Source: Ligustrum vulgare (lineage: Eukaryota; Streptophyta; Magnoliopsida; Lamiales; Oleaceae). From it: a stretch of 64,000 bases of DNA. The notes below the pieces were generated by a model. That model was not told the DNA's origin. It saw nothing but the letters and a program-made list of their open reading frames with translations, and made no database searches. The DNA lies in contig OY743172.1 of the NCBI GenBank assembly GCA_963555705.1, positions 17,049,446 to 17,113,445 on the forward strand. The letters are read 5' to 3'. The position numbers and the translations under genes are program-made. Below are positions 11,698 to 23,004 of this stretch, one piece after another; the first letter of the stretch is position 1; each line of letters opens with the position of its first letter.

Positions 11698-12487
11698 TGT
11701 AGCGACCAAGAATTTTTATGCATTTAATAATTATTTTAAAATCATGAAAATGGAGTCGCTGCGATCTCATCCATTTTTACGTTAACGTCGCGACGCGTTC
11801 GTCTAGCCAAGTCGAGAAATATCGAGTTCGTTCGATTTCAAATTAAATTCCGAATTTCCAAAATTTTATTATTTTAATTACTTATTTAAAATTATTATTT
11901 TCAAAATCATATTAAATTCCAAATTTAATAAATCTCATTTTATCAGTTTAATTCTTCCGACCCAGTTGATTTCGCGTGTGAATTTTTCCTCGAACTACGT
12001 GCATTGCTTGTCTAGGTTTTCACACCACCAACCCCATCCATCACATCAATCCAATACTACACCATACCTACCAAACTCTCTTATACACTACACAATCCAA
12101 CCCATTTCAGCATCACCATCACCATCACCATCACCATCCCAGCCTCCCAACTCCATTCAGTAGAGGTAACGTTCTCCTTTCCTTCGTCATCACCATTTCC
12201 AGCATACACCTTGAACCACCATCATCATCATCACCACGGCATCTCCACCACCGTGCAACCACCACCAATTCTAGTTCAGTCCACTGCACAATCCAAACCA
12301 AAACACCCACCAAGCACCACCACTCTGCCTCCTTCCAACCACCACTCAGTCCCAGTATCAACCCAGCCACCAACCACCATCATCACCACCTCAATCACCA
12401 CTGCCCCCCCCAACACCGCCATCACCGCAGACCACAACCAACTGCAACACTCCAACCCCATCTTCACGACAACCCAACTGCAAACCA
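11698..12487 (+). repeat. 3' LTR of chromovirus, right-truncated
   Basis: It begins TGTAGCGACC and aligns with the 5' LTR from 12064. Similarity stops at about 12487 (CTGCAAACCA...), so roughly the last 1.67 kb of the LTR is absent. A CAT/CAC-rich stretch at 12110-12135 is longer than in the 5' copy. Confidence 0.8.
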
Positions 12488-12761
12488 ACTAATTTGCTAT
12501 TCTCTTAACATATGATTCAACCTCAAACACAATTTCATTTTTCATGGCAAAAAAGGTAGTTAAAAGAAGTATGATTTTATACCTTAAAATCCAAAAAAGA
12601 AGCAACTTTCAAATCTCGTCAAAAATGCTTAGCAAAAAACTTTGAGTAACACATTCTAGCATGACGCAAAAATCTTTGAGTAAATATCAAAATGCTGTTA
12701 TAGAGCTAAAAAGAACTGCTGGAAGTCATCATAAAGCACAATATTTCATAAAATCACTCAC

Positions 12762-13605
12762 TATAATTATAGTTGATATCCCTTGGACGCGCAACACATC
12801 ATTAGCTAGAAGGAAAGCATCCTGCAGCACTGTCTGTTCATCAACAATATCCTGCAGATGATCATACTGTAGCCCCCATGTAAGAGAATAAGCTTTGTGG
12901 TTAAAGTCACTTAAAACAGATTTTAAAGAAAGAATATATTCAGAACCAACATAAAACCATTAACCAACTATTTGCTTATGTGAAAAAAATCAACAAAGAA
13001 TATGCACATCACACTTGGGAAACAGTTTAGCCACTTCTGGTGGAAGAAGAACATCCCTGAAAATTCCAAAAGATGCATCTAAACCATTCCAAGTTATTTT
13101 ATGCCTTTTTCCTGTTAAAAATACAGAGACAATCATGAACAACCTCATCGACACTATTGGTACCAAACCATGTAAAGAGCATCTTCCGCAACACACTTTC
13201 ATCGTTATAATATTATCGTAGGACCTAATGCCAAAACCAGTTATGGCTCTAGCTCAAAATTGATAATATAATTTTATATTTCTGAGCAGCATATTGCAAA
13301 CCAAAGCAGCAATTACTCCAATTTCTCATAAGAGTGAAATTGAAAGATTCTATAATATGGTGAGAATCTACACAATTAAATAGATTCATTAAGTGGTCAT
13401 CATCTAGAAGAAAATCTCTCCTCAGCAGCACGACATAAGAGCATTTGTCATAAAAGCAACAACATATGTGGTTGTAGTCTTTGTTTAACATCCCCATGAA
13501 AATAAAGAGCCTGTCGCTCTGTCTAGCTTCAACAGGGCAGATTAATATTTCAAACTTGTATCTTTTTGTGACCTTGTTATGCACTGAATGGGTCCACTCT
13601 AACAA
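12762..13605 (-). pseudogene. unidentified exon remnants, minus strand
   Basis: Three minus-strand blocks look coding. 13605-13249 reads FEILICPVEARQSDRLFIF and SHHIIESFNFTLMRNW. 13202-12990 reads KITWNGLDASFGIFRDVLL and PPEVAKLFPKCDVHIL. About 12955-12762 reads GSEYILSLKSVLSDFNHKAY and QDIVDEQTVLQDAFLLANDV, ending at a strong GTGAGT donor. Composition and lack of stops favour real exons of one gene. An in-frame TAA after the only AG acceptor near 12976 suggests decay. I do not recognise the family. Further exons would lie to the left, where the chromovirus now sits. Confidence 0.4.
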
Positions 13606-13744
13606 AATTCAATACTCCAAAATAGAATAGATAATAAAAGAAAATCATGTGCTACACATCAAATATAAAGACCTTTATTTTGATTTTAAATGATAGATAA
13701 AATCCCAATGTAGATCAGGGAAATATTGTTTTTGCATAACTATT

Positions 13745-13963
13745 TCATCTCTTTATTCCAGTAGCCAAATATGCAGACCCAATACCCACTCCAGCACAAA
13801 AAGCTACTGATTCCTAGCACAAAAAGTCACTGGACTCCTTGGCATACCAATGAAAGAGGAGGAGGCTGGAGTAGGCATCGGCGAACGCCGAATCAAGAGA
13901 AGCATCCCACTTGGCGTTCAAATCGCATTGTGGTGGAATCTTCGCTTGGCTTTCCTCAGCCAT
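13745..13963 (-). pseudogene. MIC10-like (MICOS subunit) pseudogene
   Basis: The minus strand starts at ATG 13963 with MAEESQAKIPPQCDLNAKWD, close to plant MIC10 proteins, which begin with a PPxYDxNAKWDACLD-type segment. MIC10 is a small inner-membrane protein with two glycine-rich membrane segments that shapes mitochondrial crista junctions. After the first 24 codons the reading moves between frames: a GVRR block, YSSLLLF, RSPVT, then AFCAGVGIGSAY with the GxGxG motif of the second membrane segment, ending at TGA 13745. At least two frame changes and one stop separate them. The pieces are contiguous with no intron, so a processed copy is possible, but the intron layout of the parent gene was not checked. 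Not functional. Confidence 0.65.
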
Positions 13964-14790
13964 TTGCTGTAATTAGATTTTTGCTATGGATGTTTTCTTC
14001 TTCATTTGATTTTGTGAATTTGATTTTGAAAAAATAATGGGAAAGAAATGTGTGAATACGTAGCTTTGCGTTGGCAAAGCTTTATTTGAAAAAATTATGG
14101 GAAATCCATCTGATATTTTGTTTTGAACACCAGTGACAAACCATGATTGTGATAGATATGAAAAAACCCAGGTGATATTGATGTTTAAGAGAAGCTTCCC
14201 GAGGAAGCTTTTATTTTTCTAATATTTTCTTGAAGAGAAGCTTCTCGAGCAAGCTTTTATTTCACATGGGAAAAATGAAAAAGCAGTGTAATAAGTCATG
14301 CAACTCTAGTCTTTTGGGAGGAAATCTTGGAGGGAAAACTTAAACAACTTCCTCCTTTAATATAGTAACTAGTTCTTACCCGTGCGATGCACGACAACTG
14401 TAATTTCTATGAATGATTCCAAAAGAAAACATCATGACGTGCCAATAAATAATTCATAAATAATTTCATACAATATTAATAATGTCTATTCAATTTTGAA
14501 AGTTCGAAAAAATTGAATATAAGTGAAGTTCAGACAATAGAAATAGAACGCAAAAAATAAAATGTAAAATGTTAGATTAAAGCATTGGTGATAGATCTGT
14601 ACATATTAGTGAAGTTCGGACAATGTTAGTGAAATTTACCATAGCCATTCAAACCCTATTAATCGTCCATGAAAATCTCATTACCATGATAAGTCTTGAG
14701 GAATCAGAACCAAAGTGCTTTTCAATTTCTTCAGTTGTTCCAGCTGGCTTCTTAACCCCTAGATTGGATAAATGGTCAAAGCAAACACAA

Positions 14791-16790
14791 ACAATATTAA
14801 TGAATACTATCCCAATGTCAAGATGTGCTTATTACCCTAAAATCTTGATTGATATATATAACAGTCCACCAAATCAAATGCATACTCAAAATACAATAAA
14901 TTCGAAAATAATACAGTTAAATGACAGCTTTTTAGTTGATGAACAAATCGAAACTTACTATGGGCGGCGGCAAGTCAATTGGTCGGATTCGTCATGGATG
15001 TGGGCGGCGATATGTTAGCTTTTGCAAAATGGACTTCGGAAATGGGATGAGCAGGTCGGGCTGAAGATTCTGTTTGGAAACGCCTCGCCGGACCGCCGCC
15101 GCCGCCGGAAAAAGCACCAGTCGCCAGAGACCGGAAAATGCCAAAAAAAACACAGGAAGCTTCTCCTCCTTATCACGAACCCAACGGTGGTGACCGTTTC
15201 GCGATTGGAGCTCCCGTTTGGTCGGAATCGCGAATTTTCAGTCTGCCAGCATTATCTTCTTCGGTGAATAACTTCTGTTTCAACCGTCGGATCGCCCCAA
15301 AATTTTAGGCGAGTCTTCTCCTTGAAGAGCCCGTTCTGATGGAGGTGGCCGATCGTAGATCGGAGTTCTGGATCGGCCGGAATGTCACTTTTTCAGTCAG
15401 GTCGGAAAATGGAAAAACTGGACAGATTCAAATACAAACAATATTAATGAATACTATCCCAATGTCAAGATTTGCTTACTACCCTAAAATCTTGATTGAT
15501 ATATATAACAGTCCACCAAATCAAATGCATACTCAAAATACAATAAATTCGAAAATAATACAGTTAAATGACAGCTTTTTAGTTAATGAACAAATCGAAA
15601 CTTACTATGGGTAGCGGCAAGTCAATTGGTCGGATTCGTCATGGATGTGGGCGGCGATATGTTAGCTTTTTCAAAATGGACTTCGAAAATGGGATGAGCA
15701 GGTCGGGCTGAAGATTCTGTCCGGAAACGCCTCGCCGGACCGCCCCAGTCGCCGGAGACCGGAAAATGCCAAAAAACACAGGAAGCTTCTCCTCCTCGTC
15801 ACGAACCCAACGGTGGTGACCGTTTCGCGATTGGAGCTCCCGTTTGGCCGGAATCGCGATTTTCAGTCCTCCAGCAATATCTTCTCCGGTGAATAACTTC
15901 TGTTTCAACCGTCGGATCGCCCCAAAATTTTAGGCGAGTCTTCTCCTTGAAGAGCCCGTTCTGATGGCGGTGGCCGATCGTAGATCGGAGTTCTGGATCG
16001 GTCGGAATGTCACTTTTTCAGTCCGGTCAGAAAATGGAAAAACTGGCTTCTTTTCAGATTCTGTAACTTTTCAGATTTTGTGATTTTCAAATTTTGAATT
16101 TTAGTCAAACACAAACAATATTAATGAATACTATCCCAATGTAAAGATTTGCTTATTACCCTAAAATCTTGATTGATATATATAACAGTCCACCAAATCA
16201 AATGCATACTCAAAATACAATAAATTCGAAAATAATACAGTTAAATGACAGCTTTTTAGTTAATGAACAAATCGAAACTTACTATGGGTAGCGGCAAGTC
16301 AATTGGTCGGATTCGTCATGGATGTGGGCGGCGATATGTTAGCTTTTGCAAAATGGACTTCGGAAATGGGATGAGCAGGTCGGGCTGAAGATTCTGTCCG
16401 GAAACGCCTCGCCGGACCGCCCCAGTCGCCGGAGACCGGAAAATGCCAAAAAACACAGGAAGCTTCTCCTCCTCGTCACGAACCCAACAGTGGTGACCGT
16501 TTCGCGATTGGAGCTCCCGTTTGGCCGGAATCGCGATTTTTCAGTCCGCCTGCAATATCTTCTCCGGTGAATAACTTCTGTTTCAACCGTCGGATCGCCC
16601 CAAAATTTTAGGCGAGTCTTCTCCTTGAAGAGCCCGTTCTGATGGAGGTGGCCAATCGTAGATCGGATTTCTGGATCGGCCGGAATGTCACTCTTTCAGT
16701 CCGGTCAGAAAATGGAAAAACTGGCTTCTTTTCAGATTCTGTAACTTTTCAGATTTTGTGATTTTCAAATTTTGAATTTTAGTCAAATTT
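14791..16790. repeat. three tandem copies of a 647-677 bp module
   Basis: Copies start at about 14791, 15438 and 16115, each with ACAATATTAATGAATACTAT. Each has an AT-rich half (TCGAAAATAATACAGTTAAA) and a GC-rich half (CGCCTCGCCGGACCGCC, GGTGGTGACCGTTTCGCGAT). Copies 2 and 3 share a 60-bp TTTTCAGATT-rich tail that copy 1 lacks, so they are closer to each other. Short frames persist in copies 1 and 3 (KHRKLLLL.TNPTVVTVSRL) but with no domain. The GC-rich half may be captured host sequence. Confidence 0.9.
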
Positions 16791-16873
16791 GATATTTGAA
16801 GTGGACCTACTTTATTAGTCTTCCCCATCAAGTTTGATATTTGAAGTGGACCTACTTTATTAGTCTTCCCCAG
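16787..16873. repeat. 40-bp direct duplication near Helitron 5' end
   Basis: TTTGATATTTGAAGTGGACC...CTTCCCCA occurs twice head to tail with one or two differences. It lies between the third module and the Helitron 5' terminus. Confidence 0.85.
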
Positions 16874-16956
16874 CAAGCTTCACATGGGCGGGAATTTAAG
16901 CCAAACTTTGAGCGGGAATTTTTGCTGGACTTAGCTCCTTTTATATAATATATAGA

Positions 16957-17142
16957 TATAGTAATAAGATAAGATAAGATAAGATACTTTCTCTATTTTC
17001 TTCAATTCACCACTTTGATCGATCTCTTGTTTCAATTCCCGCGTTCAAATTTTTTATTTTTTATTTTCCAAATCCTATTTAACTTTAGTATTAGCAGCAG
17101 TTAAGCACAACTTGAAAGCAAACAAATTTATGACATTTCGCC
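16957..17142. other. Helitron flank with AAGAT microsatellite
   Basis: An (AAGAT)n tract occupies about 16966-16987 immediately outside the Helitron end. The rest is AT-rich with no gene. Confidence 0.6.
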
Positions 17143-19030
17143 ACTCTGTTTGCGTTGAACCGAAGTTTGTGTCACGAATTCTCGGGTAACTTGAAATTGG
17201 ATTGGGTTCAATTAGAATTGCCAAAAATAAAAGTAAAACTCATATCAAAAGAGTCATTGACCATTTACATTTGTTAAAAACAGGTCCCATAAGAAGGGGT
17301 TGACCCCAAATTTAATAATTTTTTGAAATTGTTATGGACAGTAACATATCGAAAAATTATGACATTTCTATTTACTCATAATTACCGAATAAAAATATCC
17401 TAAGCATTTAATTAATTTTTATGGAATTTAAAGAAAGAAAAACAAAAATATTATGAAAATAAAAAAGTTACAAAAAATGTGTTTAAACGTTTCTCTTTAG
17501 GAGACTCGTTTGATCACTTCCGACCTTCATTATTTGCGTATGATATATGCAAGGACAAGTTCTCGAAATGAATTTCGAGAATCTGAAATCCGTTTTCAAG
17601 TTCGGTCAACGGATAACTTTCAGTGAATTTTCAAAGTTGGCACTTTACCGAACGGTAAAGAAAACAGTTTATGTAGCTCACTTTGACGAGCCATAACTTC
17701 CTTCTTGATTAACCATTTCTAGCATGGTAAATTGCACGTTAAAGTACATTGTGAGTACTTTGAAATATTATCAAAAAATCTAGATTTAGACCTCAATCAC
17801 CACCTCGAATATGAGCTCAAACTTGGCTTCATGAAATTGAAATTTCTAGAATAAACAAGTAGGAGGTGGCTCTAGACTTCACACAGGACACAGCTACACT
17901 CTAGCTTCAACTTACTCACTCCTATCTATGGAAGACACCTCCTCCTTGCATGTCAGACCTTCTTCACCTCCAGCTAAGTGAGTATTTGTAAGACAAGACC
18001 GAACCATGCTTAGCCTCCAATTCAAGGTAAAACAAATCCCCTACAAGCTGAATTTTTACCATCTTGTGCAATCAACTGATCTTATAAATAGCCTTGAATT
18101 CGAAATATAAACCTCACACCTAAAAATCATCAAGCTAGTTTTTCTTCCTAAAAAACCCTAGGTAAGAATTCTATACCAAAATTATGTTCCAATCTGTTTC
18201 AATCCTTTATTTTTATTGGAAAAAGATGCTTTATCAAATTATTTTATAACAAAAAATGAATCTAGATCAAAGCTAGCAAGAATTTGAAGTTCTAGAATTT
18301 GAAAATACGCTTTGTGTCGATACCAAACGAAAACGATGAACATGGTGTCAACATTCATATAGACACCAACCTAATTTTGAGTTATGGACTTTGATTTACA
18401 AGTCGATTTCATATTATAACATCCTCAAGCACTATGAATATTTGATACACACTTGTATTTGGCATAACGTGGCATAATGTGTTAAATATGCTTTAAATGC
18501 GATGCATGTGATATATTAAGATTATAAAGGAAGGTTATGCATAAGGAAATATTTGAGCATGATGATTATATATTTGAACTCTATCCCCTCAGTAATCAAT
18601 GTATTGTATGAGATATCGATGTGGGTCGTGAGAACCTTGTGACTCCAAGGTTTCGACAAACAACCTGGTGATCGAATAAGATGAAAGATGACAAGATGTA
18701 GAAGTCCTAGAAGGTGAAATAATATTATTGTGATGGTCATTGTATCAATATTTAGTGATTTGAAATGTTAAGCACTTCGGGGTAGATGAACTAATCTATA
18801 ATCGGACTCTGTAAACATTGATTTTAAAAAGAATGTGCATGTGTATTGTTTACTCGTTGAAATATCTATTCATGTTTTCCATGTTTTTCTATCTTGTAGA
18901 TGCTGCACTTTGATGCATTTAAGGTTATCTCTTGGGAGGGGATAAAGTCAGTTGATGACCTGCATTATATGAATGTGGTGAAAATTGGGGAAATTATTTC
19001 ATTACCCCCAAAATTGAAGGAATTTGAAAA
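17143..19030. mobile_element. LTR-like non-coding region
   Basis: It starts TGTGTCACGAATTCTCGGG, like many gypsy LTRs, and has a TATA-like CTTATAAATAGCC near 18082. It also shares blocks such as CTTGTAGATG and the order of CGGGG-containing segments with 58210-59496. No reading frame longer than 72 codons is convincing. It may be a solo LTR, but its ends and a target duplication could not be fixed. Confidence 0.35.
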
Positions 19031-19840
19031 ATACTCTTTTAACTAAAACAAACGTTTAAGGACCGTATTTAATACGTTCCTACCTCTCCCCGATCTTATT
19101 AGCAGAAACCAGGAAAATTAGAAAATAGAGTGCAAAATTTGGGGGAAAAACTAATGAGCAATGACCACAGATAAATCAAAGATATTGATCAAGCAAAATG
19201 TTGCAGCTTTGACGAAAGTTTCTCGACCACCATTGACGTCTCAACAAGTTGGTAGCATCATTCACAATTAACAAAAAAGTAAGTTTTTTTTTTCAGGATT
19301 TTTTAAAAAAAATGTGAAACTCCAAATTTTATTTTGCTTTTCTCAAAAATCTATGCTTTTGAAGAATTTTGGTGATTTTTTGTTTTTAGGAGAGTTTTGA
19401 ATTTGACTATTTTGCACGCAATGCGAGTGAGCTTTGAAAATCCAACTGACAATATAGAGCATAATTGAGCAGTGTAGTTTTTTAGAAAGTGTCTCTTCCA
19501 ATTAGAATTCCACCGATAGATTCACAGTGTAAAGTGAATCGTTGATCCAGAATAATGCGGTGAAGCCATCGGTGCTATCAAGTTTGCAGCAATGGTGTGG
19601 GTGTAAGTCAAAGTGGGGATTTCAGGTTTTGAACACAGTATTTTCACATCCTAAAGTTTTTAAAAGGTATTCAGCAAATGGTCTAAAAATAAGGGTATTC
19701 GTTTGCTGTCAATTTCTGGAATTATATCAATTGAATTGCAAGTTTCATTGTATGCATGCTTTGATTGATTTAGTTTCCAACCAAGAATTCCAACTTTGTT
19801 GTTTTGACTTCAAAGAAGAAGCAATTAGCTAGGGTTGGAT
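19031..19840. other. non-coding; one unassigned 96-codon open frame
   Basis: A plus-strand frame at 19542-19832 is open but has no recognisable domain, initiation context or splice partners. I would not call it a gene. Confidence 0.35.
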
Positions 19841-19844
19841 ATTG

Positions 19845-20850
19845 CGAAAATTGACATTCAAGTAAAAAAAATAAAAATAAAAAAAGTAAAGTGACAATGT
19901 GTAATGTATCTTTAAGTATTTGCGGACTTCTATAATTTGTTAGCCTCTGTTCGAAGGCTATAGGGTGATTATAATCATCAAAAATCGCGGATCTCGAGGT
20001 AAATAAATGGTTAAAAATTGGAGAGAGAAAATATGTATAGTTAAGAAGTTATATTGAAAATTGGAGCGATTATAAATGGTTTATAAACCAAATTACCGAA
20101 CACATGCTTAATCAATAATGAATATTCCAAAAATTGAAGAAGTGATATTCAAGTAAAAAAAAATGACAAAGTATCACTTTTTTTTTTTTTTTAACTAAAA
20201 AGTAACACCATGTCACTTTTTAGTTTTTTTTTTTTTTTTTTTATTTTTTTATTTTTTTATTTTATAAAAAAAAATAGAAAATGTGACAATGTGTTTGTTT
20301 TTGTATATGGAAAATAGAGAATATGTAATATATCTATTAGTATTTGTGAACTTGTATAATTTATTATTTGATGATGGAGATTACAAAAATCGAAAATATG
20401 ACATTCAAACAGAAAAAGTGACAAAATATCACTTTTTAATTTATATATATATACCGTGTATATGTTTGTGTATGGAGAAAGAGAAAAATGAATTGTATCT
20501 ACTAACATATATTTTTTGACTTGTGTAATTTATCATTTAATGATGGATATTGCAAAATTGAAAAAGTTGACAAAATGTCACTTTTTATTTTATTTTTATT
20601 TTTTTAAAGTGGCACAATTATTATAATATTTTGAAATGCAATTAAAAAGTCATGAATTTATTCTAAAATTTTAATTTATGTTTGATTGAAAAAGTTACAT
20701 ACATGTCATTTTAAAAAAAATAAATAAATAAATAAGTGGCATTGTATCACTTTTTTAAAAAAGTGACAGAATTATTAAAAAAATGACAAAAATATTTAAA
20801 ATGTGACTGTCAAAATTTAAAAAGTATTTTTACTTCCTAAAAATTTTTAA
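19845..20850. repeat. diverged tandem repeat with GTGACA/TGTCAC hairpins
   Basis: Several units of about 140-170 bp recur. Each has GTGACAAAATRTCACTTTTT (self-complementary around GTGACA/TGTCAC), a GTATCT.TTAGTATTTG..GACTT block and GATGGAGATTRCAAAA. Clear units start near 19887, 20278 and 20453, with partial units on either side. Poly-T and poly-A tracts separate them. Confidence 0.65.
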
Positions 20851-22528
20851 AAGTTATTTTTGCAAATAGTCCAAAAATAAGAGTATTTGTGTAAGTACCC
20901 CGTGAAAATTCATACCTTGCAGTCTTATCGTGATTTTCTTGTTTTGACTCTTTTCCTACCGTCCCACTTCTATGTGGATTCTCTAATAGTGAAATTATGG
21001 AGTATGAGTACTATGGTAATTTTCTGCGCGAGAAACTGTGAAACTATGTAAATATGTAATAGTTTTGTTAAAATGGGAATAAAGATATTTTTGTTATACT
21101 TTTGTAAATAATCTTTTCAAAGACATTTTGTAATTTAGCTCGGGAAAGTATGTATATTGTATGTTTTGAAAAACTTGTGTTCAAAGTTACATTTTCAATG
21201 CAAAAGTTAGGGTGACGTTCTGTTTGTATTTTATTTTGTATCTTCATTTTCGAAAATATTTTGTATTTCCTATTTTCATTTTTGTTTTCAAATTTGCTGA
21301 AAACGCGTTTGGTTTGTCTTTTCTGAAAATTGTTTTTGAAAATGAAAAGTTAGAAAATACGTTCTGTTTGAAATTTTGCAGAATACTACTTAAATTATTT
21401 TTAATGAATTTGCTTGCAGAATACTACTGACTCAAACTCAAATTTCCTTTCACAATACACTGAAAACATGTTACATGCAACACACTAATGTGAACATTAA
21501 GAGTCTATATTAACACAGTTTGGTGAGGTTCGGAATTTGAGAAAGCTCTAGTTCTTTTAAAATTCAGAAAATGCAAGTTCTTTCAAAACCACCTGAGTCC
21601 ATTTATCAGTGCATTTTTTGAAATATAACAACAAGAATTCTCACTTAATTTTTTTTTTTGTAATGTTGATATTGAATTCAATAAAACTTTATTTAAGCTT
21701 AGTTCCAAGTTAGGATAATTTTTCAAAAAAAAAAAAAAAAAAAAATTAGGCTTAATTCCAAGCTAGAATAATTCTAAAAAAAATAATAAATAAATAAAAA
21801 CTTTATATTATGCTTTGTTCTAAGTTAAGATAATTCTAAAAAAAAAAATTAAAAAAAAAAATAAATAAATAAAAATTCCAAAAAGCATTTTTCGCGTTTT
21901 GGACATTTTTTGTCAAAATACACAAAAAACGAAGTTTTGGGCGTTTTGCGTTTTGTGTACAAATTTTTTTTTTTTCCAAATTGCGTTTTCGAAAATTGTA
22001 AAGAGAACGCGTTTTTAGCATTTTTGAAAATAAAAACAGAAAATGACCTTAAAACAGTAAAGAGAATAAGGCCTAGATTTTTTTATTATTACGTGTCGAA
22101 CTCAAAATCCTATATGTCAACATGACCAAAAATATTTTGCCTCCAAAAATAGTGCAAGTGTCGACACCAAAGTGTCTGCAACTCCCAATTCATCTTGTGT
22201 CGACACTTGACACCATGTCGACACCTAAGGGTGCCTACTATAAAAATTTAAATTTGATCAATTTGTCGATTTATTATTGTTACATGACGTATGACGGTTT
22301 TGGGTCGTCACATGGGCTGCTCCTTTTTTAACATTCATAGGCTATTTTGGTTTTACATCTCAACGCATCGATCGAACTGATTTGTCCATGTCGACACCGT
22401 TAACTTTTTCTAAAATCAAAGTACTTAAATTGAGTGACTGTAATAGTAAATCTGTATGGGGGCATCTTATGTTTCATGGTTTTAATAATTTAAAAATGAA
22501 ACAATAAAATGAATTTTCAAATTAGCAG
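20851..22528. other. AT-rich non-coding with A/T homopolymers
   Basis: Long A and T tracts (for example 21726-21747 and 21838-21855) flank repeats of AAGTTAGGATAATTCTAAAA. The ATGTCGACACC motifs near 22155-22225 recall LTR remnants. No gene is supported. Confidence 0.5.
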
Positions 22529-22690
22529 TGTGTTCGGTAACCTGTTTTTTTTTTTTTATTTATTTATTTATTTATAAACAAGTTTTTTTATATAATTCCC
22601 AAACTATTTTTTAACCACATACATTTTCTCTCTTCAATTTTCAACCACACATTTTACCTAGAAAAAAAAACTTGCCTCAATTGCCGAACA
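22529..22690. repeat. MITE family A copy
   Basis: The ends TGTTCGGTAAC and TTGCCGAACA are inverted and imperfect. Internal TTATAAACA and CAACCACACATTTTACCT blocks recur in the other family A copies at 47961, 49368, 49921, 50126, 53687 and 56755. No coding sequence. Confidence 0.65.
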
Positions 22691-22702
22691 GATTGTAAGA
22701 AT

Positions 22703-22991
22703 CATTATTTTCAAAACTGACCCGGGTTGACCCAGAAACCCGCGACCCCGGGCCAGAATCGGACCAGGTTACCCCAAAAACCTAGTCGAGTCAAACCTGA
22801 TCAACGACCCGAGAAACCCGACCAATCCAGTCAACTTGAACCCGGGTTTGACCGGGGTTTCATTTTTTTTTTTTTGATTTTTAATACTATTTAATACCCG
22901 AGTCAACCCCGAGTCGACTCCGAGTTAATCCTTTGACCCTTGACCTAATTTCTTGATCAAGTCGATGACGGGGCCGGTTCTGGAAGCATTG
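22703..22991. mobile_element. hAT-type MITE with 8-bp TSD
   Basis: The element is flanked by perfect GTAAGAAT duplications (22695-22702 and 22992-22999). Its imperfect terminal inverted repeats are CATTATTTTCAAAACTGACC and, read inward from the right end, CAATGCTTCCAGAACCGGCC. The interior is rich in CCCGGGTT and GAGTCGACTC motifs. An 8-bp duplication is the hAT signature. A second copy in opposite orientation lies at 56023-56215. Confidence 0.85.
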
Positions 22992-22999
22992 GTAAGAAT

Positions 23000-23004
23000 A
23001 CAAT
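23000..23004. other. left target-site duplication of Tat element
   Basis: ACAAT at 23000-23004 matches ACAAT at 31894-31898. These are the 5-bp duplications that bound the Ty3/gypsy insertion. Confidence 0.95.

Larger units (their letters stand above)
4600..12487 (+). mobile_element. degenerate Ty3/gypsy chromovirus (Tekay/Del-like)
   Basis: This is a full-order but dead LTR retrotransposon: partial 5' LTR, tRNA-Met-type PBS, gag with CCHC knuckle, protease, reverse transcriptase, RNase H, integrase, chromodomain, polypurine tract, partial 3' LTR. The C-terminal chromodomain places it in the chromovirus branch. The long LTR, estimated at about 2.4 kb, suits the Tekay/Del group. Several stops, frame changes and two lost catalytic aspartates show it cannot be autonomous. 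The 5' LTR lacks its first part and the 3' LTR lacks its last part, so no target duplication can be seen. Confidence 0.9.
14369..16956 (-). mobile_element. non-autonomous Helitron, minus strand
   Basis: On the minus strand the element starts TCTATATATTATATAAAAGG at 16956 and ends CTAG at 14369. A CGTGC-GAT-GCACG hairpin (14381-14393) lies about 10 bp inside the 3' end. The flanking bases are A before TC and T after CTAG, the AT target typical of rolling-circle Helitrons, with no target duplication. No Rep/helicase frame is present, so movement would need a helper. The body holds three tandem copies of a module of about 0.65 kb and a short 40-bp duplication near the 5' end. Confidence 0.8.

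Noticed and set aside
14791..16790. Possibility that the three modules are a CRISPR-like or satellite array
   Set aside because: Only three units of about 650 bp within clear Helitron ends; no short repeat/spacer structure.
19542..19832. 96-codon plus-strand frame as a small gene
   Set aside because: No domain, no context; consistent with chance in a long non-coding region.
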